This document shows, in pieces, positions 1 to 7,351 of a DNA stretch of 64,000 nt. The stretch covers positions 220,267 through 284,266 of the forward strand of contig CBDBMR010000012.1 of the NCBI GenBank assembly GCA_965207535.1. The letters run 5' to 3'. Position 1 is the stretch's first letter, and every line of letters starts with the position of its first letter. The notes beneath the pieces are model-generated. The model was not told the DNA's origin and ran no database searches. It saw only the letters and a program-made list of their open reading frames with translations. Made by a program: the position numbers and the translations under genes. This DNA comes from JAJDXO01 sp965207535. GTDB lineage: Bacteria; Pseudomonadota; Alphaproteobacteria; Rhodospirillales; UBA2165.

Positions 1-172
1 TGGGATTCCTGAACGCCTTTCCCCATACTTGGGACAAAAGGATTTCGTCATCGGCGGACGGCCGGGTTCCCGCCACGCCCCATTTCAGCGCTGTGATTGC
101 GAGATCGTGAGCGGTCTCCGCATTCAATTTGTGGAGCGCCCAAACGCCGGCGCGGTCAATTATCGGCAACAT
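1..172 (-). CDS. pyrD: Dihydroorotate dehydrogenase (quinone), N-terminal part
   Basis: This is the N-terminal 57 codons of a gene that runs off the left edge on the minus strand. The translation contains LNAETAHDLAITALKWG followed by a segment ending GKAFRNP. That matches the class 2 (membrane, quinone-linked) dihydroorotate dehydrogenase start, where an amphipathic helix with the LDPETAH-type motif precedes the F.NP motif of the FMN barrel. The enzyme oxidises dihydroorotate to orotate in pyrimidine synthesis at the inner membrane. The ATG at 172 is chosen because an in-frame TGA lies just upstream. It sits 69 bp downstream of the TctA-TctB gene on the same strand. The catalytic domain is outside the window, so the call rests on the N-terminal motif alone. 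Confidence 0.75.
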   Translation of the reverse strand, partial: MLPIIDRAGVWALHKLNAETAHDLAITALKWGVAGTRPSADDEILLSQVWGKAFRNP

Positions 173-241
173 CCATCATCCCGTTGAGCTCCGCGCCTTC
201 TTATAGACGCAGAGTTCGATCGGCGCCATGGCGCGGCAGGG

Positions 242-2278
242 CTAGACGATCAGCCAGAACGGGAAGGTGTCGGGCAGAATCTCCGGAAGCCAGATCTTCA
301 GATAGGAATGATGGAAGCTCAGGTGCATGATCCGCTCGTAAAAGCCGACCAGGAACAACCAGCCGCAGCCCGCATACATCAGAGCGAGGCGCCGGGAATA
401 CCCTCCCCAACGAATGAGGTAGGCGGCTATGAATATTGGAATAGCCAGTTTTTGACCCACCACGAGCATTATCAGCAGCATCAGTATCAGGTAGCCGAAG
501 AACGTCGCCGACTTCGCCAAAACCGCCTGCTCGGAGCCTACGGCCATTGCCCCGCCAAGGCCTCCGTTCATCGATGTCGCCGCTCGAAGATCCCGGGTAT
601 CGAAAAAGAAGGTGAAGGCCGCGAATATCACCCCCGGTACGGCAATGGTAATGGGAAATGCCTGAACCGAATCCGGCCATTGCAGCGCGTGAATACCCGC
701 ACCCGCAAAGACGACCAGCAATCCCAGCGAGAAGGGCCAGGAAACGACCGGGTTCTTTGCGCGGCCCTCGCCGGCATCGGGCTCGCTTCCCTCATCGTCG
801 GAACGTTTTGCCTTGATGACGCCCCGTGCGGCAAAAACGATGGTGAGGACGATCAGTGCAAAAATGATGAGAACGATTGGCCGCCCCATCCAACCAATGC
901 CGTCGTAGGCGCGCATGCTGATCTGGAAGGAATTTTCCATTATGGAGCCGAGGATGAGGGCGAGGATGAGCGGGGGCCGCGGCCACCCGCCCTTCTTCAT
1001 GGTGTAGCCCACGATCCCCATGATGATGCAGGTCACCCAGTCACCGACCGAGGAACCGCCAAGCCACGCACCCATGAAGACGAACAGGATCACGCCCGGG
1101 ACGAGCAGATGACCCGGAAGGAATGCAACTCGAGCGATCTGACGACTCCAGACCATCAAGAGCGCGGTCGCCATGATATTGGCCACGACGATCATCCACA
1201 CCATTCCAAAGGTCAGGTGCAGTTCGGAGGTCAGCATATCCGGACCGGGCTTCAGGCCTTGGATAAGGAGCGCACCCAACAGGATGGCTGCACCCAGGCT
1301 CCCGGGGATGCCGAACGCCACGGTCGGAACCAATGAGCCCCCTTTGGTCGCGTTGTTGGCTGCTTCCGGTGCGATAACGCCGCGAATGTCACCCTGGCCG
1401 AATTGCGATTTGTCTTTTGCGCTCTGAACCGCATGACCGTACGCAACCCAGTCGACGATTGCCGCACCCAGGCCCGGCAACATGCCCACATAGGTCCCGA
1501 TCGCCGCACACCGCGTCGCAAGCCACCAATGACGAAAAGCGTCCTTGATGCCCTCGATCATCCCGCCGCCGCCGGCCTGTTCCTTGGGAACACGGGAGAT
1601 GGAGATATTGCGGGTCGCCAGCTCCATGAGTTCGGGAATCGCGAAAAGCCCCAGAACCACGGGAATGAGAGGCAAATTGTCGATGAGGTAGTCGGTGCCG
1701 AAATAGTAACGTGGAATGGCTACCGTCTCGGCATACCCGATTGTCGACATCATCAACCCGAGGGCCGCAACCGCCAGGCCTTTCATGATCGATCCGCCGC
1801 TCAGGGAACCGACCATCGCGAGGCCCAGAACGCCCAGCATGAAGAGTTCCGGGGACCCGAACGCGAGGATGATGGGCAGGATGAGCGGCAGCGATGCGGC
1901 GAGGATCAAGGCGCCAAATACCCCGCCAAATGCAGAGACGGTAAAGGCGGCGCCGAATGCCCGCGACGCATGCCCCTTTTGGGCCAGCGGGTAACCATCC
2001 AATATCGTTGCCTGGGAGGCGGCGGTGCCGGGAATTCCCAGCATCACCGACGCGATGGTGTCACTGGTCGTGGTGACGGCGAACATCCCCAACAGGAGAG
2101 CGAAAGCCGGCACCGGATCCATGCCGAAGGTGAACGGCAACAGGAGAACCAGCCCGATGATGCCGCCGAGACCCGGAATGGCGCCAAGCCAAATTCCAAT
2201 GAAAACGCCGAGAAACAGGAAGCCGATCGACGGCCACTCGAATACCTGGCTCAGCCCCAGTAAGAATGCCTCAAGCAT
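242..2278 (-). CDS. TctA-TctB fusion, tripartite tricarboxylate transporter permease
   Basis: A 678-residue integral membrane protein. Residues 1 to about 490 are a TctA-type large permease: the early motif GAIPGLGGIIGLVLLLPFTF, the repeat GMLPGLGAAIVDW near the middle, and the APEAANNA and GIPGSLGAA motifs. A charged linker (about 492-510, rich in D, E, G) leads to a second hydrophobic domain of about 165 residues with four membrane segments, the size and layout of the small subunit TctB. Separate TctA proteins are about 500 residues and TctB about 150, so this is a natural fusion. TTT systems import carboxylates with a periplasmic TctC/Bug protein; none is adjacent here, so the partner must be elsewhere. 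The substrate is unknown. Confidence 0.9.
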   Translation of the reverse strand: MLEAFLLGLSQVFEWPSIGFLFLGVFIGIWLGAIPGLGGIIGLVLLLPFTFGMDPVPAFALLLGMFAVTTTSDTIASVMLGIPGTAASQATILDGYPLAQKGHASRAFGAAFTVSAFGGVFGALILAASLPLILPIILAFGSPELFMLGVLGLAMVGSLSGGSIMKGLAVAALGLMMSTIGYAETVAIPRYYFGTDYLIDNLPLIPVVLGLFAIPELMELATRNISISRVPKEQAGGGGMIEGIKDAFRHWWLATRCAAIGTYVGMLPGLGAAIVDWVAYGHAVQSAKDKSQFGQGDIRGVIAPEAANNATKGGSLVPTVAFGIPGSLGAAILLGALLIQGLKPGPDMLTSELHLTFGMVWMIVVANIMATALLMVWSRQIARVAFLPGHLLVPGVILFVFMGAWLGGSSVGDWVTCIIMGIVGYTMKKGGWPRPPLILALILGSIMENSFQISMRAYDGIGWMGRPIVLIIFALIVLTIVFAARGVIKAKRSDDEGSEPDAGEGRAKNPVVSWPFSLGLLVVFAGAGIHALQWPDSVQAFPITIAVPGVIFAAFTFFFDTRDLRAATSMNGGLGGAMAVGSEQAVLAKSATFFGYLILMLLIMLVVGQKLAIPIFIAAYLIRWGGYSRRLALMYAGCGWLFLVGFYERIMHLSFHHSYLKIWLPEILPDTFPFWLIV

Positions 2279-2523
2279 GTTGCGCTCCGCTCCCGGTAAA
2301 CCTAAGCCGCAACATGCCGGAGCCGGCCAAACCGGAACACTGCGGAGGCGAGTGGCTCCGAGTTCCAGTCAGTACCTATCGGCTTGCGACGATCCGCATC
2401 CCAAAATTGTGCGATGGAATTCCCACCGTATTCACAATACTGGGCAATACGGATCATGATCGCAATGCTCGATTTGCAATTGCGGTCAAGACTTTCGGAC
2501 GGCGTAGGCCGGAGGTGACGCTT

Positions 2524-2558
2524 CCAGCCCGTATTTCCCGTCAGGGTCACGGCCTGCG
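2524..2558 (-). repeat. 35-bp inverted element, copy 1
   Basis: The reverse complement of this segment matches 2790-2824 at 30 of 35 positions (core TGACCCTGRCGGGAAAT). The two copies face each other across about 230 bp of GC-rich DNA, so the pair could fold into a long hairpin or mark the ends of a small miniature element. Its family is not recognised. Confidence 0.6.
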
Positions 2559-2789
2559 TCGCGTCCAGGCGTTCGAGCCGCCAGGAGCGGCCCGAAAAGC
2601 GTAGCGGCACCTACGGTTGAGGGCCGCGACGACGCGGGCGGGCGCCGGGGCGCGACCCGAAGGGCGGCGCTCTCGGGCCAACAGCGTGCGTCGAGGCGCT
2701 TGCCCGATGTCACCGCATCACGCGCCCGCGCGCGTGTGAACGCGCGACGCGCGGCGCGCCTCTCCTGCTCCGTCGGCCCGACAACGCCG

Positions 2790-2824
2790 CGCAGACCATG
2801 ACCCTGGCGGGAAATGCGGGCTAG
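2790..2824 (+). repeat. 35-bp inverted element, copy 2
   Basis: This is the partner of the copy at 2524-2558, with 5 mismatches in 35. It ends about 30 bp before the surviving reading frame of the S24-like gene fragment. This is consistent with the element having replaced the 5' part of that gene. Confidence 0.6.
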
Positions 2825-2856
2825 CGATTCTTGAAACCCGGCGGCATCAATGCCCG

Positions 2857-3024
2857 GTCGCCGAACCACCAGACGGTCGCCGTCGAAGCGGAGAAGAATA
2901 CGTCAAGAAACTGGTCGGCGGATCGCGGGCCAACACCTATACCCTGGTCTCCTACAACGCCGCGCCGATCGAGAATAAGACCCTGCTGTGGGCCGCGCCG
3001 GTGGTCTGGGTCAAGCGCGCTTAG
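2857..3024 (+). pseudogene. C-terminal remnant of an S24/LexA-like peptidase repressor
   Basis: A 55-codon open segment ends at a TAG and reads like the C-terminal beta-barrel of S24 (LexA/CI-like) self-cleaving repressors. A segment GEEYVKKLVGG is followed by a strand ending TLVSYNAAP and then VVWVKRA before the stop. In that family a conserved YVKRL contains the catalytic Lys. The Ser-bearing half and the DNA-binding domain are absent, and there is no start codon with a ribosome site. Immediately upstream is a GC-rich inverted element. What is seen is a coding-like fragment; the family assignment is by eye and modest. Confidence 0.35.
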
Positions 3025-3059
3025 GTTCCAGCGGCTCCATTCATTTCAGGACGGACGCC

Positions 3060-3353
3060 ATGCCGGTTGACTGGCCGGTTGACTGGCCGGGTGACTGGCG
3101 GCGGCTCGGAGAATTGCACCGGCGATATGACGGTCCGGTCCCGGATGCCGAACGGCGCCTCGCTCTCCACGGCCGCCGGGACAAAATATTTTCACGGCGG
3201 CAATTCATGCGGTCGCGCATCGCCTTCTGCTTCGAGGTTCTGCGGCCCGCGCTCCGCGCCGGGGTCTCGGACCGGCGCCGGCTCACGGAACGCCGGCTCC
3301 TCGGTCATTTCCGGGACCTCTCGGCTTACATCAGGCTGACTTCGGCCGGCTGA
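3060..3353 (+). CDS. Hypothetical small basic protein (97 aa)
   Basis: The open frame starts at ATG 3060 with AGGA 8 nt upstream. It encodes a basic protein whose start carries three in-frame copies of a Pro-Val-Asp-Trp-like tetrapeptide, produced by a 12-bp tandem repeat at 3063-3098. The rest is rich in Arg and Leu (for example RRQFMRSRIAFCFEVLRPAL) and could be helical. No family is recognised. It lies 35 bp after the S24-like remnant on the same strand and just before dispersed repeats. It may be a genuine small gene or another decayed fragment in a repeat-rich region. Confidence 0.3.
   Translation: MPVDWPVDWPGDWRRLGELHRRYDGPVPDAERRLALHGRRDKIFSRRQFMRSRIAFCFEVLRPALRAGVSDRRRLTERRLLGHFRDLSAYIRLTSAG
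3063..3098 (+). repeat. 12-bp tandem repeat, three copies
   Basis: The unit CCGGTTGACTGG occurs twice exactly and a third time with one change (CCGGGTGACTGG). The period is a multiple of three and is in frame with the hypothetical ORF starting at 3060. Confidence 0.85.
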
Positions 3354-3548
3354 AGGCCGGTCCGGTGGGTCGGGCATGACGGGTGGTGCTGAATCAAAGA
3401 ATCTCGTTATGGCCGGGCGCCACTGGACTGGCTTTGCCGAGCCAGCCGGCAAAGTGGCCCGGCCATCCACGGGTGCCGCAGCCCCAAAGCGCGGATGCCC
3501 GTGTCAAAGCTTGTCCTCCGGCCGGCGAAGCCGGTCCGGTGGGCACGG

Positions 3549-3711
3549 GCATGACGGCTTCTCCAACCACAGAGACAGTGAGACGGTGAGATTGGAAGAG
3601 ATAACCATTCCTCCTCAGTGAACTCTGTGTCTCTGTGGTGAATATCCTGGATGCCCCGCCACTTTGCCGGCTGGCCGGCAAAGCCGGTCCAGTGGGTCGG
3701 GGCATGACGGC
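3549..3711 (-). repeat. Composite dispersed repeat, copy A (inverted relative to 9829-9999)
   Basis: Reverse-complemented, this segment reads as a GTCATGCCCC start, then a hairpin-forming part built around GGCTTTGCCGG / CCGGCAAAG, and then GGGGCATCCAGGATAT. It continues with a CACAGAGRCACAGAGTTCAC module, a GAGGAGGAAT module, and TCTCACCGTCT..CTGTGGTT, ending with another GTCATGCCC. The copy at 9829-9999 has the same modules in the same order on the plus strand. The region 3354-3548 just before it holds further partial copies of the GTCATGCCC/CCGGCAAAG modules and no gene. Confidence 0.8.
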
Positions 3712-3745
3712 TTGGTTTTGGCGATGACGGCTTGGTTCGCGCCAG

Positions 3746-4654
3746 CTAGCCTTTGAGCCGCGCCCGGGCCTGCTTCACCAGATGCTCGTTGAACCGGCGC
3801 CGGGCCCGGGCCGCCTCCTCGGGCGTCCATTCCCGAAAACCCTTCCCGGCGTCCATGCCCAGTTCCCCGGCCGCCACCTTGTCGGTCAGCAGTTTCTGAG
3901 GTTCGGCCGAGCGGTCCAGATCGGCCAGCAGCGTCCGGTGAATGTCGAGGGTCAGGCCGAGCCCGACGAGATCGGAGTTTTCCAGCGGGCCCATGACGGC
4001 GAGCCGCATGCCGAATCCCTCCTTGACCACCAGGTCGGCGGTCTCCGCATCGCAGATTCCGTTTTCCACCAGGGCGATGGCTTCCCGCTTGAGCGCGTGC
4101 TGGAGGCGGTTGCCGATAAAGCCGGGCACGTCCTTCTTCACGTGGACGGCGGTCTTGCCCACCGAGCGCAGCAGTTCCATCGTCGGTTCGACGATCGCCG
4201 GGTCGGTCCGGTCCCCCTGGATGACTTCCACCAGCGGCACCAGATGCGGCGGGTTCCAGAAGTGGGTGCCGATCACCCGGCCCGCGTCATCCAGCTCCCG
4301 GGCGATTTCGCCGATGGGGAGTCCCGATGTATTGCTGGCGAGGATCGTCCGACCGCCGGTCAGGGATACCAGGGCGGAAAATATTTGCCGCTTCAGCTCC
4401 AGCTTTTCCGGCGCCGCCTCGATCACCAGATCGGCATCGCCCACCGCGCCCGCGAGGTCGCCCGTCAGCTCCAGGCCATCCAGCGGGGCGGCATCCAGTT
4501 CCAGCAGATCGAAAATCGACCGGATGCGCTCGGGCACGCTCGCCAGCGTATCCGGGTCAGGGTCCTGCAGCGCCACCGGATGCCCGGCGGCCAGAAACAC
4601 CTGCGCGATGCCGTGGCCCATGAGGCCCGCGCCGAGGACAGCGATCCGTTTCAT
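3746..4654 (-). CDS. 3-hydroxyacyl-CoA dehydrogenase family protein
   Basis: A 302-residue soluble NAD-dependent dehydrogenase. The Rossmann motif GAGLMGHGIAQ is at residues 8-18. The substrate-side motif ASNTSG is at 106-111, the catalytic His is at about 131 in GTHFWNPPH with Glu143, and NR is at 182-183 in PGFIGNR; the C-terminal helical 3HCDH domain follows. The length fits the monofunctional family. Members oxidise 3-hydroxyacyl-CoA or other beta-hydroxy acids such as carnitine or gulonate, and the HFWNPPHL variant does not fix the substrate. It lies 9 bp after the SDR gene on the same strand and is the last gene of a minus-strand catabolic block, so a role in oxidising a hydroxy intermediate of that pathway is inferred. 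Confidence 0.85.
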   Translation of the reverse strand: MKRIAVLGAGLMGHGIAQVFLAAGHPVALQDPDPDTLASVPERIRSIFDLLELDAAPLDGLELTGDLAGAVGDADLVIEAAPEKLELKRQIFSALVSLTGGRTILASNTSGLPIGEIARELDDAGRVIGTHFWNPPHLVPLVEVIQGDRTDPAIVEPTMELLRSVGKTAVHVKKDVPGFIGNRLQHALKREAIALVENGICDAETADLVVKEGFGMRLAVMGPLENSDLVGLGLTLDIHRTLLADLDRSAEPQKLLTDKVAAGELGMDAGKGFREWTPEEAARARRRFNEHLVKQARARLKG

Positions 4655-4663
4655 CGGCGGCGC

Positions 4664-5476
4664 CTAGCCGGCGGTGAAGCCGCCATCCACATACATGACC
4701 TGGCCCGTGCAGAAGTCGGATGCCGGCGAAAGGAGATACAGCGCCATTCCCATCAGGTCCTCGACCTCCGCCAAACGGCCCAAGGGGATTCGCGAGAGCG
4801 ATCTGGCGCGGGTCGCCTGCCCCAACTCGTCGTCTTCGTCATACATCCACGCCGTGAGCTTCGAGCGGAACACGGTCGGCGCGATGGCGTTCACGGTGAT
4901 GCCGTACTTCGCCCATTCGGTCGCCAATACCCGGGTCAATGAATCCGTGGCGCCCTTCGAGGCGCAGTAACCGGTATAGCCGGAGATGTTGCCGTGGCGC
5001 CCGCGAACGGATGACATCATGACCATCTTGCCCCTGACCTCGTTTTCGATCCAGTAGGTGCCGAGGGCCTTGGCCATGAACCAGTTGCCCCGGACATTGG
5101 CATCCATGACCGCCTGCCAGGTCTCATAGTCGAGTTCGTGGATGAACCCGGCCTTGTTGTAGCCGGACCCGATCGCCAGCATGTCGGCGCCGCCGAACTC
5201 GTCGAGGGCGGCCTCGAGCATGGCCTCGGCGTCTTCGAGCGTATCGGGCCGCCGGTAGACGGGAATTGCGTTTCCGCCGGCGTCCTTCACATCGGCGACC
5301 GCCTCGTCCAGGTCTTCCCTGGTCCCGGATGCCATGACCACATTCGCGCCTAGCGCGCCCAACGCAATCGAGACACCGCGCCCGAACGCGCCCGAGGCGC
5401 CGGTCACGACGGCGGTCTTGCCCTTCACGTCGAACATGCTAAGCGGATTCCTGAGGGTGTCGCTGATCTCCCCCAT
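4664..5476 (-). CDS. Short-chain dehydrogenase/reductase with an unusual cofactor-loop motif
   Basis: A classical SDR of about 270 residues. The nucleotide motif TGASGAFGRG is near residue 25, a catalytic Ser near 155, and Tyr170 and Lys174 in GYCASKG. The usual NNAG motif is replaced by IGSG (about 102-105), which is uncommon. The start at 5476 is chosen because GGGAGG lies 6 nt upstream and the SDR fold begins shortly after; a longer open frame to 5716 reads into the neighbouring cyclase in another frame. It ends 9 bp before the hydroxyacyl-CoA dehydrogenase and starts 35 bp after the cyclase gene, so it is cotranscribed with both. It probably reduces or oxidises a keto/hydroxy intermediate. 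Confidence 0.85.
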   Translation of the reverse strand: MGEISDTLRNPLSMFDVKGKTAVVTGASGAFGRGVSIALGALGANVVMASGTREDLDEAVADVKDAGGNAIPVYRRPDTLEDAEAMLEAALDEFGGADMLAIGSGYNKAGFIHELDYETWQAVMDANVRGNWFMAKALGTYWIENEVRGKMVMMSSVRGRHGNISGYTGYCASKGATDSLTRVLATEWAKYGITVNAIAPTVFRSKLTAWMYDEDDELGQATRARSLSRIPLGRLAEVEDLMGMALYLLSPASDFCTGQVMYVDGGFTAG

Positions 5477-5511
5477 GCGGGCCTCCCAATTCCGTTGCCA
5501 AGGTCTTTTCG

Positions 5512-6342
5512 TCAGCTGCCGGTCTCGAACCGGAAATTCTGTTCGGGATCGATCACCGCCAATATGCGCACCCCGCATCCGTCTCCGCCCTCCCAACGCC
5601 ATGGGAAGCACATGAAGGTGCAGCGCTTGCCGGTTACCTCGTCCAGATCCCCGCCCACATTCTCGATACCCGGGATGCCGCCGCCGATCATCAGCGTCTT
5701 GTGTCCGGCCTCCCAATCCGGGAAGTCCTCCTTCGGATCCCGGCCGAACTCGGCTTTGTATTCCTCGATCAGGTGGGGGTGGGTCGGCCCAAGGCCATGA
5801 TCGACCAGCTTGGTCGCCATGGGATGGTCGTTGGATTGCACGTCATAACCCACCAGTTTGACCTTCTTGTCCACCAGCCACTGGGCGCCTTCCTTGTAGA
5901 TGCCCGGCGAGTAGGCGAAGTAGTCGTCGGTGTCGTCCATGTGATGATGCATGCCGGTATTGATCATCACCATGTCGCCTTCGCGGATTTTCGGCCGGGC
6001 ATTTTCCAAATCCTCGGGCGTGATCACTTCCCAGCGCTTTTTCGGAATCGAAACCGCCACGCCGGTGCCGAAGAACCGCCAGATGGGATAATCCATGATA
6101 TGCGGCGTATTTTCCGTCACATGGAGGGGAGCATCCATATGGGTGCCCCGGTGCATGATGCCTTCGAACTCGGCCTGGTAGACGCCGTCCTTGGCATGGA
6201 ATTTCCTGACGTGGACGTTGACCCCCGGGGTCGACGGCCACTCCGGCATGTGATGACCCCAATTCTGGCTCAGATTGTAAATGGTCAGGCTTTCATTGCC
6301 GCCCGCCAGATCCAGGTCTTCGGATGTGCGGATATCGTCCAT
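5512..6342 (-). CDS. Cyclase family protein (kynurenine-formamidase-like metal hydrolase), copy 1
   Basis: A 276-residue protein carrying the complete metal-binding signature of the KynB/isatin-hydrolase cyclase family, HRGTHMDAPLH at residues 64-74 (His64, His68, Asp70, His74). These enzymes hydrolyse formyl or ring amide bonds, or related lactone bonds, with Zn or Mn. Size and order of motifs are normal for the family's larger members. It is separated by a single base from a second homologous gene upstream (6344-7156). The two proteins align throughout, for example around a shared tryptophan-rich C-terminus (CFPWRWEGGDGC here, GAPWKWDEGDAC there). The substrate is not known; the neighbouring FAD monooxygenase suggests ring-derived amides or enol-lactones. 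Confidence 0.85.
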   Translation of the reverse strand: MDDIRTSEDLDLAGGNESLTIYNLSQNWGHHMPEWPSTPGVNVHVRKFHAKDGVYQAEFEGIMHRGTHMDAPLHVTENTPHIMDYPIWRFFGTGVAVSIPKKRWEVITPEDLENARPKIREGDMVMINTGMHHHMDDTDDYFAYSPGIYKEGAQWLVDKKVKLVGYDVQSNDHPMATKLVDHGLGPTHPHLIEEYKAEFGRDPKEDFPDWEAGHKTLMIGGGIPGIENVGGDLDEVTGKRCTFMCFPWRWEGGDGCGVRILAVIDPEQNFRFETGS

Positions 6343-6343
6343 G

Positions 6344-7156
6344 TCAGTCCACCTCCTTGCCGCTGTCGATCCGGCAGTTTCCGCCGGGATCGATCATGGC
6401 CACGAATCTCACCGGGCACGCATCGCCCTCGTCCCATTTCCACGGCGCGCCGTGGAACGTGGCCCGCTTGCCGAGCAGATCATCCACATCCCCGCCGACC
6501 TGTTCAATGGTGGGGATGCCCGCGGCCAACAGCGTCTTGTGCGCCGCGTTCCACTCGGGAAAATCGTCCTTCGCACTGCGCCCCGTCGCCTCCTCGTATT
6601 TCGGAACCAGCCGGTTCATCAGCGGCCCGCCCCGGTGCGGGCCCAGCGACGTCGCCAGGGGGTGATCGACCTGCGGCGTATCGACGGCCACGAGCTTGAC
6701 CTCGCGGGCGACCAGCCACTCGGCAGCCTCCTTCGACAGTCCCGGTGAATCCCCGAAATATTCGAGGCTGTCGGAATATTTATGGTGCCAGCCGGTGACG
6801 ATAACGACGAAATCGCCGCGCCGGACGCCGGGAGCCGCCGCTTCGAGGTCTTCCGCGGTCACCAGTTCCCACATCCCCTTGGGAACGGCGAGGACGACGC
6901 CATTGCCGAACAGATGCTCCAGCGCGATCTGGCCGACGGCGGCGCCGCGCTGAACCAGATGAAGCGGCGCATTCATATGAGTGCCGGAATGCATGACCAT
7001 CCTGATGCGATGGGTCATGACGCCATGTTGCGCGTGCTTGACGGAACGATACATCCGGACGTCGTCGTCGCCCGGCATGGAGGGCGCGCCCACGCCCCAC
7101 ACGTGGCTGAGCTCGAACAATTGAAGGCCCGAATAGGGATCGACAACGGCATTCAT
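6344..7156 (-). CDS. Cyclase family protein, tandem paralogue with altered metal site
   Basis: A 270-residue paralogue of the product at 5512-6342, in the same metal-dependent cyclase family. The signature is HSGTHMNAPLH at residues 56-66, so the Asp that normally binds metal is Asn62 while the three His are kept. The gene ends one base before its partner starts, which strongly suggests equal expression and possibly a hetero-oligomer in which one subunit is less active or differently specific. It is the first gene after a 195-bp gap downstream of the FAD monooxygenase. That gap holds no gene. Confidence 0.85.
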   Translation of the reverse strand: MNAVVDPYSGLQLFELSHVWGVGAPSMPGDDDVRMYRSVKHAQHGVMTHRIRMVMHSGTHMNAPLHLVQRGAAVGQIALEHLFGNGVVLAVPKGMWELVTAEDLEAAAPGVRRGDFVVIVTGWHHKYSDSLEYFGDSPGLSKEAAEWLVAREVKLVAVDTPQVDHPLATSLGPHRGGPLMNRLVPKYEEATGRSAKDDFPEWNAAHKTLLAAGIPTIEQVGGDVDDLLGKRATFHGAPWKWDEGDACPVRFVAMIDPGGNCRIDSGKEVD

Positions 7157-7351
7157 GAGGAGTTTTCCCCGCTAGACTATTTGGCTTCCATCGGGTCCGT
7201 TCGCAGCCCGCAAAAACGGATCACGTTCATTTTTGAGTTGGCATTTTTGAGTTTGGGCCGGTCTTTGTCAAATGCCCAATGGGCATGGGCGCTGACCAGA
7301 CCTGCGGGACCCCCTCCGGCAAGGGGAACCCGCGCCGATCCGTGCATCTGC

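Larger units (their letters stand above)
2279..2856. other. Non-coding, repeat-bearing stretch upstream of the TctA-TctB gene
   Basis: No convincing gene was found. The first ~200 bp are relatively AT-rich (perfect palindromes GATCATGATC at 2452-2461 and GCAATTGC at 2476-2483) and could hold the promoter of the minus-strand permease gene. The remainder is extremely GC-rich and is bracketed by two inverted copies of a 35-bp element. An open frame on the minus strand (2486-2869) has a low-complexity Arg/Ala composition and looks spurious. Confidence 0.5.

Noticed and set aside
2406..2438. ATTGTG / CACAAT inverted repeat with 21-bp spacer as an operator
   Set aside because: The arms are only 6 bp and such pairs occur by chance; no regulator gene is adjacent.
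2486..2869. 127-codon minus-strand open frame
   Set aside because: Arg/Ala/Pro-rich low-complexity translation of extremely GC-rich DNA bracketed by inverted repeats; no start signal or family.
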